A stretch of 6,658 bases of DNA from Flavobacteriales bacterium CG18_big_fil_WC_8_21_14_2_50_32_9. Its GTDB lineage: Bacteria > Bacteroidota > Bacteroidia > Flavobacteriales_E > Vicingaceae. Numbering within the stretch: position 1 is the stretch's first letter; each line of letters begins with the position of its first letter. The notes under the pieces are model-generated. The model was given only the letters and a program-made list of their open reading frames with translations, was not told the DNA's origin and searched no databases. A program made the position numbers and the translations under genes. The stretch is from contig PCUH01000219.1 of NCBI GenBank assembly GCA_002770955.1, positions 7,067 through 13,724 of the forward strand, read 5' to 3'. Of the stretch, positions 1-6,413 are shown piece by piece.

Positions 1-1
1 A

Positions 2-1129
2 GAACGAAACTTTAAAGGTGCATTAATTCAGGCAAAAGCCCTCGACAAGCGTTTTAATGAATCGGGCAAACGAATTGTAGAGCTTGCTAAATTAAGTTTA
101 GCCAACAAAGATTATGATGCTGCTATTGCTTGCCACGAATATGTAATTGGTTTAGGAAAAAATAATTTTTATTATTTCGAAAGCAAAATAGACATCTTGG
201 TTGTTTACAATGAAAAAATTACAAAATCAGCTACTTATACCAATGAAGACCTACTAACCTTAGAAAAAAAATACGAAACTACATTAAACGAAATTGGAAA
301 AACTGCCAATGCTCATACGCTAATTAGAGATTTAGCCCATTTAAAAGCCTTTTACCTCAACAAACCAACAGACGCACTCGAATTACTTAATGATTTTATG
401 GAAACACCTCGATTGGAAGCAAAAAACCAAGCGTATTTAAAACTAGAATTGGCAAATATTTATCTTTTTACTGGAGATATTTGGGAAGCCTCCCTACTCT
501 ACTCTCAGGTAGATAAAGCATTTAAACAAGATCAATTAGGTGAAACCGCTAAATTTTTTAATGCTAAAATTTCGTTCTACACAGGCGATTTTGATTGGGC
601 AAAAGCACAATTAGACGTACTAAAAGCATCAACCTCCAAACTCATTGCCAATGATGCCATGAAACTCTCCATTACCATTACTGACAACATTGGAATTGAT
701 ACCACCAAAGCACCACTGCTAATTTTTGCTCAAGCAGATTTATATGCTTACCAAAACAAAACGCAAGAAGCACTTGCTTTGCTCGATTCGTTAGAAAAAA
801 CATTTCCTTTTCATGTTATTTTAGATGATGTACTTTTTAAAAAATATGAAATTTACTACAAGCAACAAAATATTCCTAAAGCCATTACCTATTTGGAACA
901 AATAGAAAAAAATTATGCGTACGACATTTTGATTGATGATGCTTTATATAACTTAGCGTTGATTTATGATTACGACCTAAAAAACAAAGAAAAAGCAGCT
1001 GAATATTACAAAAAAATTATGTTTGAGCATCAAGGAAGTATTTTTACGGTTGATGCACGAAAACGATACAGAGAAATTCAACAATCAAATTCGCCAACAA
1101 ATACCATTTTTGAAAACAATACCAATTAG
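2..1129 (+). CDS. TPR-repeat protein, C-terminal part (5' end outside window)
   Basis: The reading frame is open from base 2 to the TAG at 1127-1129, giving 375 visible residues with no stop, so the true start lies upstream of the window. The TTG at 197 is an internal Leu codon, not a start. The protein is built of degenerate tetratricopeptide repeats. Helix pairs with the usual small and aromatic spacing are visible around visible residues 5-60, 142-175, 183-211, 238-270 and 276-350; examples are the stretches reading ELANIYLFTGDIWEASLLY and DALYNLALIYDYDLKNKEKA. It resembles a TPR protein of about 590 residues that I recall as widely conserved in Bacteroidota and usually exported, but the signal peptide region is not visible here. 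TPR arrays are protein-interaction scaffolds, and I cannot name a partner. The stop codon abuts the next gene's ATG, so the two are probably co-transcribed and translationally coupled. Confidence 0.88.
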   Translation, partial: ERNFKGALIQAKALDKRFNESGKRIVELAKLSLANKDYDAAIACHEYVIGLGKNNFYYFESKIDILVVYNEKITKSATYTNEDLLTLEKKYETTLNEIGKTANAHTLIRDLAHLKAFYLNKPTDALELLNDFMETPRLEAKNQAYLKLELANIYLFTGDIWEASLLYSQVDKAFKQDQLGETAKFFNAKISFYTGDFDWAKAQLDVLKASTSKLIANDAMKLSITITDNIGIDTTKAPLLIFAQADLYAYQNKTQEALALLDSLEKTFPFHVILDDVLFKKYEIYYKQQNIPKAITYLEQIEKNYAYDILIDDALYNLALIYDYDLKNKEKAAEYYKKIMFEHQGSIFTVDARKRYREIQQSNSPTNTIFENNTN

Positions 1130-1420
1130 ATGCGTTTAATTCATTGGTTAGAACAACATTTACTTGATTGTCCCTATAAAAAATATTTAGGTATGGATTG
1201 TATGGGCTGCGGAATGCAACGAGCATTTATTGCTCTGCTCAAAGGAAATTTAGTTGAAAGTTTTTTGCTTTATCCTCCTTTAATAACGCTAATTTTAATG
1301 TTTATTCTACTCCCGCTTCATCTTATTTTTAAATTTAAACACGGAGCAGCTTGGCTCAAATATTTGTTTATTTTTAATCTTAGCGTTGTTGTTATTAATT
1401 TTATAGTCAAACTATTATAA
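1130..1420 (+). CDS. DUF2752 family small membrane protein
   Basis: A 96-residue protein. The N-terminal half carries the DUF2752 hallmark: Cys14-Pro15 followed by a spaced Lys and Gly, then Cys24-x-x-Cys27-Gly and Arg31-Ala32. This corresponds to the usual CPxK...G..CPGCGxxRA pattern, except that the Pro inside the second Cys pair is Met (C-M-G-C-G). Two hydrophobic segments follow, at about residues 45-68 and 76-95, separated by a basic stretch (KFKHGAAWLK), which suggests an inner-membrane protein with two helices. The biochemical function of the family is unknown; the paired cysteines could bind a metal or be redox active, but that is inference. The ATG immediately follows the TAG of the TPR gene with no intervening base, and nnr starts 11 bases after this stop. 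No ribosome binding site is evident, as expected in Bacteroidota. Confidence 0.85.
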   Translation: MRLIHWLEQHLLDCPYKKYLGMDCMGCGMQRAFIALLKGNLVESFLLYPPLITLILMFILLPLHLIFKFKHGAAWLKYLFIFNLSVVVINFIVKLL

Positions 1421-1431
1421 GAACTTACCCC

Positions 1432-2964
1432 ATGAAAATACTTACCGCAGCACAAATACGTGAAGCAGATGCTTACACCATTAAAAACGAACCCATTTCG
1501 TCAATAAAATTAATGGATAGAGCTGCCGATGAGTTAGTAAATTGGTTGATTGTTCATATTAAAATCTTTACTCGATTTGAATATACTTTTTTCTGTGGCG
1601 TAGGAAACAATGGTGGCGATGCACTTGTTATGGCTCGTATTTTTAAAGAAAGGAAGTTTCGTGCTAAAATTTATATTGTTGAATCTTCTAAAAATTACTC
1701 ACCTGAATTTGAATTTAATTTGAAAAGATTGGAAGAAGTAAATATTACGCCCATTTTTTTAACAGAAGAGAATACCAACTTTGAATTACATGAAAATACA
1801 GTAATAATTGATGCTATTTTTGGAACAGGATTATCAAAGCCAGTAACTGGTTTTGTTGCAGAAATTATTAAAAAAATTAATACCAAAGAACAAGAAATCA
1901 TCTCCATTGATATACCTTCAGGTTTATATGCCGACAGTAATATCCAAAACAAATCAGAAGCAATTATAAGGGCGACACGAACATTATCGTTGCAACAACC
2001 GAAACTTGCTTTTTTTTATCCAGAAAACCATCAGTTTGTTGGTGATTTCAACATTATCGACATCCGCTTACATCCAGCATTTTTAAAAGAAGTTTCTACA
2101 AATTATTTTTATACAACCTACTCTGAAATAAGGTATTTGGTGAAAAGACGCACAAAATTTGCACACAAAGGAACTTTTGGACACGCCTTACTTATTTGTG
2201 GTAGCAAAGGCAAAATGGGAGCTGCTGTGTTGGCAGCAAAAAGCTGTATGAAAACAGGAACAGGGCTAACCACTGCGTTAATTCCAGAAATTGGATTAAA
2301 TGTGCTTCAAATAGCAGTTCCAGAAGTAATGTGCATTGCAACAACAACAACAAATTACATCAATGAATTACCAACTTTATCATCCTTTAGTGCCGTAGGA
2401 ATTGGACCAGGAATAGGAACTGAAAAGCAAACACAAAATGTGTTAAAACTACTTATTCAAAATAGTAAATCACCTTTAGTTATTGATGCTGATGCGTTAA
2501 ACATACTTTCTGAAAACAAAACATGGTTAGCATTTTTACCTCCAAACTCTATCTTAACCCCTCATCCAAAAGAATTTGAACGATTGGTTGGCAAATGGAA
2601 TAATGATGAAGAGCGATTGACCCTTCAAAAAGAATTGGCTCAAAAACATCAACTTTATGTGGTATTAAAAGGAGCAAATACAGCTATTGCTTGTCCTGAC
2701 GGAAAAGTATTTTTTAATTCAACAGGAAACCCTGGCATGGCAACAGCAGGGAGTGGTGACGTGCTAACTGGTATAATTACAGGTCTTTTGGCTCAAGGTT
2801 ATGAACCAAAAATCGCTGCTATTTTAGGCGTTTATTTGCATGGTTTTGCAGGAGATGAAGCACTAAAAAAAGTGGGGGAAGTTGCTCTCAATGCTACTGA
2901 TATTATTGAAAACATACACTGTTTCTTTCAACAAATTGACAAACAATATAAAGATTATTTTTAA
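1432..2964 (+). CDS. nnr: Bifunctional NAD(P)H-hydrate epimerase / ADP-dependent NAD(P)H-hydrate dehydratase
   Basis: Repairs hydrated NADH and NADPH. The N-terminal YjeF_N domain interconverts the R and S epimers, and the C-terminal ribokinase-like domain dehydrates the S form using ADP (established for the E. coli YjeF family). At 510 residues it has the usual length of the fused enzyme. Epimerase motifs: GVGNNGGD at residues 56-63, DAIFGTG at 127-133 with Asp127 in the expected catalytic place, and SIDIPSG at 158-164. Dehydratase motifs: KGTFGHALLICGS at 246-258, GIGPGIGT at 323-330, IDADALN at 351-357, TPHPKEFERL at 376-385, KGAN at 413-416, and the nucleotide-binding NPGMATAGSGDVLTG at 433-447 with the catalytic Asp443. 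The start MKILTAAQIREAD is typical of the family. It is the last gene of the tight TPR-DUF2752-nnr cluster; a housekeeping role in cytoplasmic cofactor repair is expected. No key residue appears lost. Confidence 0.96.
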   Translation: MKILTAAQIREADAYTIKNEPISSIKLMDRAADELVNWLIVHIKIFTRFEYTFFCGVGNNGGDALVMARIFKERKFRAKIYIVESSKNYSPEFEFNLKRLEEVNITPIFLTEENTNFELHENTVIIDAIFGTGLSKPVTGFVAEIIKKINTKEQEIISIDIPSGLYADSNIQNKSEAIIRATRTLSLQQPKLAFFYPENHQFVGDFNIIDIRLHPAFLKEVSTNYFYTTYSEIRYLVKRRTKFAHKGTFGHALLICGSKGKMGAAVLAAKSCMKTGTGLTTALIPEIGLNVLQIAVPEVMCIATTTTNYINELPTLSSFSAVGIGPGIGTEKQTQNVLKLLIQNSKSPLVIDADALNILSENKTWLAFLPPNSILTPHPKEFERLVGKWNNDEERLTLQKELAQKHQLYVVLKGANTAIACPDGKVFFNSTGNPGMATAGSGDVLTGIITGLLAQGYEPKIAAILGVYLHGFAGDEALKKVGEVALNATDIIENIHCFFQQIDKQYKDYF

Positions 2965-2970
2965 ATAAAA

Positions 2971-3000
2971 TTAACTGTAACACTAATTTTATTACATTTG
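2971..3000 (+). promoter_or_regulatory. Candidate Bacteroidota-type promoter for the DUF5606 gene
   Basis: TACATTTG at 2993-3000 matches the Bacteroidota -7 element TAnnTTTG exactly. Nineteen bases upstream is TTA (2971-2973) where TTG is expected, a one-base departure. Transcription would begin around 3005, leaving a leader of roughly 15 bases before the ATG at 3021. The site lies just after the nnr stop, so the DUF5606 gene can be expressed independently of the upstream cluster. No terminator is visible between nnr and this site, so read-through is also possible. Confidence 0.6.
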
Positions 3001-3020
3001 TTCCCTATTAAAAATTAACT

Positions 3021-3587
3021 ATGGATTTAAAATCAATTATTTCAATTACTGGAAAGCCAGGATTACACAAAGTCATTTCTCAAACAAAAAATGGGCTAAT
3101 AGCAGAATCTATTGAAGACGGAAAAAGATTTCCTGTGTATGCTTCTGAAAAAGTAAGTGCTATAGAAGATATTAGTATTTACACAACTACCGAAGATGTT
3201 CCTTTAACAGATGTCTATGAAAAATTGTTTAAAAAAACAGAAGGTAAAGCAGCAATTGATCATAAATCTAACCCAGAAGAATTAAAAAAATTCATAAAAC
3301 AAGTGGTTGATTTTGATGAAGAAAGAGTTTATAATTCTGATTTAAAAAAAATGATTCAATGGTTCAATATTCTTGTAAATGCAGGTTTATTAAAAATTGA
3401 AGTCAAAAAAGAGAAAAAAACTACAGCAAAAGCCCCGATAGCTATCGGGGGCGAAAAAGCAGCTGATAAAAAGAAAGTTGCTACCAAAACTACAGCTAAA
3501 AAATCTACTCCAACTAAAGCAGTTCCAAAACCATCGAAAGCAAAAGGTGGAGCTAAAACAGTTACTTCAGCAAAAAGAGGAGCTTAA
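3021..3587 (+). CDS. DUF5606 domain protein with Lys/Ala-rich tail
   Basis: A 188-residue protein. The first about 125 residues match what I recall of DUF5606 (start MDLKSIISITGKPGLHKVIS, then DGKRFPVYASEKVSAIEDISIYT), a family of unknown function known from Bacteroidota. It is predicted soluble, with no signal peptide or membrane segment. The second part of the domain (about 82-125, including PEELKKFIKQVVDFDEERVY and MIQWFNILVNAGLL) looks helical. From about residue 129 the protein becomes a low-complexity tail rich in Lys, Ala and Thr: 18 Lys and only 3 acidic residues in the last 60. This tail resembles histone-H1-like bacterial tails and may bind nucleic acid (inference only). Residues 139-144 (PIAIGG) break the tail pattern and are encoded by an 18-bp palindrome, described separately. 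The gene is flanked by a candidate promoter and a strong terminator, suggesting a single-gene unit. Confidence 0.88.
   Translation: MDLKSIISITGKPGLHKVISQTKNGLIAESIEDGKRFPVYASEKVSAIEDISIYTTTEDVPLTDVYEKLFKKTEGKAAIDHKSNPEELKKFIKQVVDFDEERVYNSDLKKMIQWFNILVNAGLLKIEVKKEKKTTAKAPIAIGGEKAADKKKVATKTTAKKSTPTKAVPKPSKAKGGAKTVTSAKRGA
3433..3450. repeat. Perfect 18-bp palindrome inside the DUF5606 coding sequence
   Basis: CCCCGATAGCTATCGGGG reads identically on both strands, with no mismatch and no spacer. It is strikingly G+C-rich at its ends compared with the A-rich sequence around it. It is 18 bases long, a multiple of three, and lies in frame, encoding most of the A-P-I-A-I-G-G stretch at residues 138-144. 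Similar sequences on both sides (left CAAAAGC, right GAAAAAGC) could be a decayed target duplication or simply the repetitive Lys/Ala codons. I recall closely related CCCGATAGCTATCGGG palindromes being dispersed in Bacteroidota genomes, but could not check this here. Confidence 0.85.
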
Positions 3588-3609
3588 TATTTAAATTAAA
3601 CATCATTTT

Positions 3610-3649
3610 AATCCTAACAAGTTATAAAAACCTGTTAGGATTTTTTTTT
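3610..3649 (+). terminator. Intrinsic terminator after the DUF5606 gene
   Basis: A perfect 10-bp stem, AATCCTAACA (3610-3619) pairing with TGTTAGGATT (3633-3642), encloses a 13-base loop. It merges into a run of nine T residues at 3641-3649. It begins 22 bases after the DUF5606 stop codon. It should end that transcript and separate it from truA, which has its own promoter downstream. Confidence 0.9.
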
Positions 3650-3668
3650 CAATGTTTTCGCAACTTGT

Positions 3669-3680
3669 CCTGAGTCTCGG
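3669..3680. repeat. Imperfect small palindrome in the DUF5606-truA gap
   Basis: CCTGAGTCTCGG contains the arms GAG/CTC around a central T, extended by CC/GG with one extra T in the left arm. It sits in a locally G+C-richer patch (about 3658-3690) between the terminator and the truA promoter. It could be a decayed copy of a dispersed palindromic element or a chance hairpin. Apart from this, the 3650-3714 stretch shows no gene. Confidence 0.3.
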
Positions 3681-3714
3681 TATGGATTCGTTGTTACATT
3701 GAAACATTTTCAAA

Positions 3715-3744
3715 TTGACACATTGATAAATATCCTTACTTTTG
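3715..3744 (+). promoter_or_regulatory. Strong Bacteroidota-type promoter for truA
   Basis: TTG at 3715-3717 (within TTGACA), a spacer of exactly 19 bases, and TACTTTTG at 3737-3744 match the Bacteroidota consensus TTG-N19-TAnnTTTG in every specified base. Transcription normally begins a few bases after the -7 element, here about 3748-3751. The truA ATG is at 3753, so the mRNA leader would be only a few bases or absent. This position also argues that the in-frame TTG at 3699 cannot be the translation start. Confidence 0.8.
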
Positions 3745-3752
3745 CAACCTCT

Positions 3753-4487
3753 ATGAAACGATTCTTTTTAGAAATAGCATACAACGGAACTCCTTATCAC
3801 GGCTGGCAAATTCAAAAAAATGCAAACAGCGTTCAGGCAACCATTCAACAAGCATTGTCAACTGTTTTAAAAGAAGAAATAGCTATTACAGGAGCTGGAA
3901 GAACCGATACTGACGTGCATGCCAAACAACTTTTTGCCCATTTTGAAACAACACAAGAAATTGATACCGAAAAGCTAAAATTTAAACTCAACTCATTGTT
4001 GCCCGACTCCATTGCTTGTACATCTGTTTTTGAAGTAGCAATTGATATGCATGCTCGGTTTAGTGCAACATCCCGAACTTATGAGTATAAAATTTCCATG
4101 CAAAAAAACCCATTTTTAACCCAATTTGCCTATTATTTCCCCTATTATTTAGATGTTGATTTGATGAACAAAGCCGCAAATCAACTTATTCAAGAAACAG
4201 ATTTTTCATGCTTTAGCAAAAGTAAAACCGATACCTTCACCAATAATTGTAACATTACCGAAGCTCATTGGAAAACAGAAAATGATATTTTAATTTTCAC
4301 CATTACTGCCAATCGGTTTTTACGCAACATGGTAAGAGCTATTGTTGGGACTTTGCTTGATGTTGGGCAAAAAAAAATAACCGTTGATGCAATACCTAAC
4401 ATTATTGCTTCAAAAAACAGAAGTGAAGCTGGACAATCCGTTCCAGCTCACGGATTATATTTAACTAGAATTGTATATCCTTTTTAA
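3753..4487 (+). CDS. truA: tRNA pseudouridine(38-40) synthase TruA
   Basis: Converts uridine to pseudouridine at positions 38-40 in the anticodon stem-loop of tRNAs. The protein is 244 residues with the ATG at 3753. That start gives MKRFFLEIAYNGTPYHGWQ, the standard TruA beginning; the frame is open farther upstream, but those residues are unlike the family and lie over the promoter. Recognisable motifs are GAGRTDTDVHA at 47-57 with catalytic Asp52, MHARFSATSRTYEY at 99-112, FSCFSKS at 151-157, NRFLRNMVRAIVGTLLDVG at 187-205, and PAHGLYL at 231-237. The residues after the catalytic Asp are T-D-V-H-A rather than the commoner A/T-G-V-H-A; catalysis should be unaffected. It is transcribed from its own promoter after a terminator; the ABC exporter starts 85 bases downstream and may share the transcript, since no terminator is seen between them. 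Confidence 0.95.
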   Translation: MKRFFLEIAYNGTPYHGWQIQKNANSVQATIQQALSTVLKEEIAITGAGRTDTDVHAKQLFAHFETTQEIDTEKLKFKLNSLLPDSIACTSVFEVAIDMHARFSATSRTYEYKISMQKNPFLTQFAYYFPYYLDVDLMNKAANQLIQETDFSCFSKSKTDTFTNNCNITEAHWKTENDILIFTITANRFLRNMVRAIVGTLLDVGQKKITVDAIPNIIASKNRSEAGQSVPAHGLYLTRIVYPF

Positions 4488-4493
4488 AAAAAA

Positions 4494-4521
4494 TTAATGA
4501 TTAATCGTTAATTGTTAATCG
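4494..4521. repeat. Four tandem heptamers TTAATNN after truA
   Basis: Four consecutive 7-base units are present: TTAATGA, TTAATCG, TTAATTG, TTAATCG. They begin 7 bases after the truA stop codon. The array has no coding potential, and no terminator-like stem with a T-run is associated with it. Confidence 0.75.
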
Positions 4522-4534
4522 GATATCCATTCAC

Positions 4535-4568
4535 TAATAACCAATAACAATAACTAATAACTAATAAC
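4535..4568. repeat. Tandem repeats of (Y)AATAAC before the ABC exporter gene
   Basis: Five consecutive units run up to within 4 bases of the ABC exporter ATG: TAATAAC, CAATAAC, AATAAC (one base short), TAATAAC, TAATAAC. The motif differs from the TTAATNN array just upstream, although it partly resembles that array's reverse complement (AACAATTAAC). The A-rich, unstructured character would suit translation initiation in Bacteroidota, where upstream A residues replace the Shine-Dalgarno sequence (inference). Confidence 0.75.
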
Positions 4569-4572
4569 CAAA

Positions 4573-6327
4573 ATGGAAAGCGTTAGCGGAAAAGCTTTTG
4601 ATTATAGCCTTTTGAAAAGAATTTTGAAGTACATTACTCCCTACAAAGTAATGTTTTATTCAACAGCTTTTTTGAGCATTTTATTGGCATCAATATCTGT
4701 TGTCCGCCCAATTTTAATTCAAAAGGCAGTAAATAACAACATCGCAAACAAAGACAGTTTGGGTTTGTATGAAATAACCATTTGGTTAGTTGTTGCACTT
4801 ATAATTGAAACACTTTTGCAATATGTCTTTACCTATTATGGCAATTTAATAGGTCAAAACATCATTAAAGACATACGAAATGAAGTTTTTAAACGCGTTT
4901 TAAGTTTTAAATTAAAATATTACGATCAAACTCCCATTGGGAGATTGGTTACCCGTACAGTTTCTGACATTGAAACCATTGCCGAAATGTTTTCTGATGG
5001 TATTTTGGTAATTCTAGGTGATTTACTTAAAATTTTTGCAGCAGTGCTATGTATGTTTTATATCAACTGGGACTTAGCACTCATCACACTCCTTCCTATT
5101 CCGTTACTGATGATAGGAACTTCTATTTTTAAACGAGTTATAAAAAATGCCTTTCAAGATGTTAGAAATCAGGTTTCATTGCTCAATACTTTTGTGCAAG
5201 AACACGTTACAGGAATGTCTATTGTACAAATTTTTAATCGTGAAAAAATTGAAAGTGAGCTTTTTTCCGATATAAACAAAAAGCACAGAGATGCACATAT
5301 TAAAACAGTTTGGGCTTACTCCGTGTTTTTTCCGTTAGTTGAAATTTTATCTGCTCTTTCCGTTGCTCTTTTAGTTTGGTATGGATTTAAAGAAATATCA
5401 TTAGAAATTGCAAGTCCTGGCGAAATTTTTTCCTTCACGTTTTTTATTCACATGCTCTACCGCCCTATCAGGCAATTGGCAGACAGATTTAACTCGTTGC
5501 AAATGGGCATGGTAAGCTCTGAGCGTGTTTTTAAGGTGCTAGACACCAACTACAACATAGCCAACGAAGGAACACAAACCATTGAAAATTTGAATGGTGA
5601 TATTACCTTTAAAAATGTGTGGTTTGCCTACAACGAAGAAGATTGGGTGCTAAAAGACATTTCATTTACCATAAAAAAAGGACAAACATTGGCATTGGTT
5701 GGGGCAACAGGTGCTGGCAAATCTTCTATGATAAATTTATTAGGAAGGTATTATGAAATTAATAAAGGCGAAATTTTTATCGACAACATAAATGTTACTG
5801 ATTTTGAACTTAACCACCTCCGAAAATCGATGGCGGTGGTACTACAAGATGTATTTTTGTTTTCAGATACCGTATTCAATAACATTACACTTTTTAGTGA
5901 TGAAATTAGTGAAGAACGTGTGATTGAAGCCGCAAAAAAAATAGGTGCCCACGATTTTATTACAAAACTTCCGGGAGGTTATCAATACAATGTGAAAGAA
6001 CGAGGAGCGTTACTTTCTGTTGGTCAGCGGCAATTAATTTCGTTTATCCGAGCCTACGTACACAATCCTCGAATTTTAATTTTAGATGAAGCCACTTCCT
6101 CTATTGACAGCGAATCGGAAGCATTGATAAAACACGCTACAGAAATTTTAACCCAAAACACAACATCCATTATTGTTGCCCACCGTTTATCCACCATACA
6201 AAATGCCGATAAAATTTTAGTAATAGACAAAGGTTGTGTGGTGGAAGAAGGCACTCACCAAGAGCTATTGAAACTCAACGGACATTACAAAAAACTCTAC
6301 AACTACCAGTTTGAAGAAGTGATTTGA
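4573..6327 (+). CDS. ABC exporter, fused membrane and ATPase domains (MsbA/MdlB type)
   Basis: A 584-residue half-transporter of the type I exporter fold, expected to act as a dimer in the inner membrane. The transmembrane domain covers about residues 15-325, with hydrophobic segments near 27-48, 68-90, 143-163, 165-183, 251-272 and 283-297. The characteristic YYDQTPIGRLVTRTVSDIE intracellular loop is at 116-134. The nucleotide-binding domain has an A-loop Tyr near 353, Walker A GATGAGKS at 377-384 (Ala replaces the common Pro), Q-loop Gln425, signature LSVGQ at 481-485, Walker B ILILDEATS at 501-509 with catalytic Glu506, a D-loop at about 510-513, and H-loop His537. All ATPase elements are intact, favouring a homodimer over a heterodimer with a degenerate site. 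Substrate cannot be read from sequence; lipids, drugs and peptides are all possible. There is no peptidase domain or signal peptide. No promoter match is seen in the upstream gap, so transcription from truA is likely. Confidence 0.93.
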   Translation: MESVSGKAFDYSLLKRILKYITPYKVMFYSTAFLSILLASISVVRPILIQKAVNNNIANKDSLGLYEITIWLVVALIIETLLQYVFTYYGNLIGQNIIKDIRNEVFKRVLSFKLKYYDQTPIGRLVTRTVSDIETIAEMFSDGILVILGDLLKIFAAVLCMFYINWDLALITLLPIPLLMIGTSIFKRVIKNAFQDVRNQVSLLNTFVQEHVTGMSIVQIFNREKIESELFSDINKKHRDAHIKTVWAYSVFFPLVEILSALSVALLVWYGFKEISLEIASPGEIFSFTFFIHMLYRPIRQLADRFNSLQMGMVSSERVFKVLDTNYNIANEGTQTIENLNGDITFKNVWFAYNEEDWVLKDISFTIKKGQTLALVGATGAGKSSMINLLGRYYEINKGEIFIDNINVTDFELNHLRKSMAVVLQDVFLFSDTVFNNITLFSDEISEERVIEAAKKIGAHDFITKLPGGYQYNVKERGALLSVGQRQLISFIRAYVHNPRILILDEATSSIDSESEALIKHATEILTQNTTSIIVAHRLSTIQNADKILVIDKGCVVEEGTHQELLKLNGHYKKLYNYQFEEVI

Positions 6328-6353
6328 TTTGTAAGGGATTTTTTGTATGTTTG
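6324..6353 (+). promoter_or_regulatory. Consensus Bacteroidota-type promoter upstream of the RhuM-family gene
   Basis: TTG at 6324-6326 (part of TTTG at 6323-6326), exactly 19 spacer bases, then TATGTTTG at 6346-6353 fit TTG-N19-TAnnTTTG in full. The -33 element overlaps the stop codon of the ABC exporter gene. Transcription would start near 6358, giving a leader of about 110 bases before the ATG at 6470. I see no recognisable riboswitch or convincing strong hairpin in that leader. Confidence 0.55.
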
Positions 6354-6413
6354 GAGGGAAATAAACTTGATAAAAACTATATCTATCTGCCCATATTTTA
6401 AGTGATTTATAGA

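Noticed and set aside
197..199. TTG as the start codon of the TPR protein
   Set aside because: The same frame is open back to base 2 and encodes a further TPR-like helix pair, so this is an internal Leu codon of a gene cut by the window edge.
1044..1226. Antisense open frame on the - strand opposite the TPR/DUF2752 junction
   Set aside because: It overlaps two well-supported genes and its translation has no recognisable features.
1695..1952. Antisense open frame on the - strand within nnr
   Set aside because: It lies entirely opposite the conserved epimerase domain and is a composition shadow.
3699..3752. 18-residue N-terminal extension of TruA from a TTG codon
   Set aside because: The added residues do not resemble TruA, the family start MKRFFLEIAYNG follows at 3753, and a consensus promoter lies within the extension.
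4494..4568. CRISPR-like or iteron array
   Set aside because: The units are only 6-7 bases, contiguous and without spacers, and no cas or replication gene is nearby.
6054..6254. Antisense open frame on the - strand within the ABC exporter
   Set aside because: It lies opposite the Walker B and H-loop region and has no independent support.
6353..6408. Shine-Dalgarno-like GGAGGGA followed by a short TTG open frame
   Set aside because: The frame ends after about 13 codons, and Bacteroidota rarely use Shine-Dalgarno sequences; no peptide is supported.
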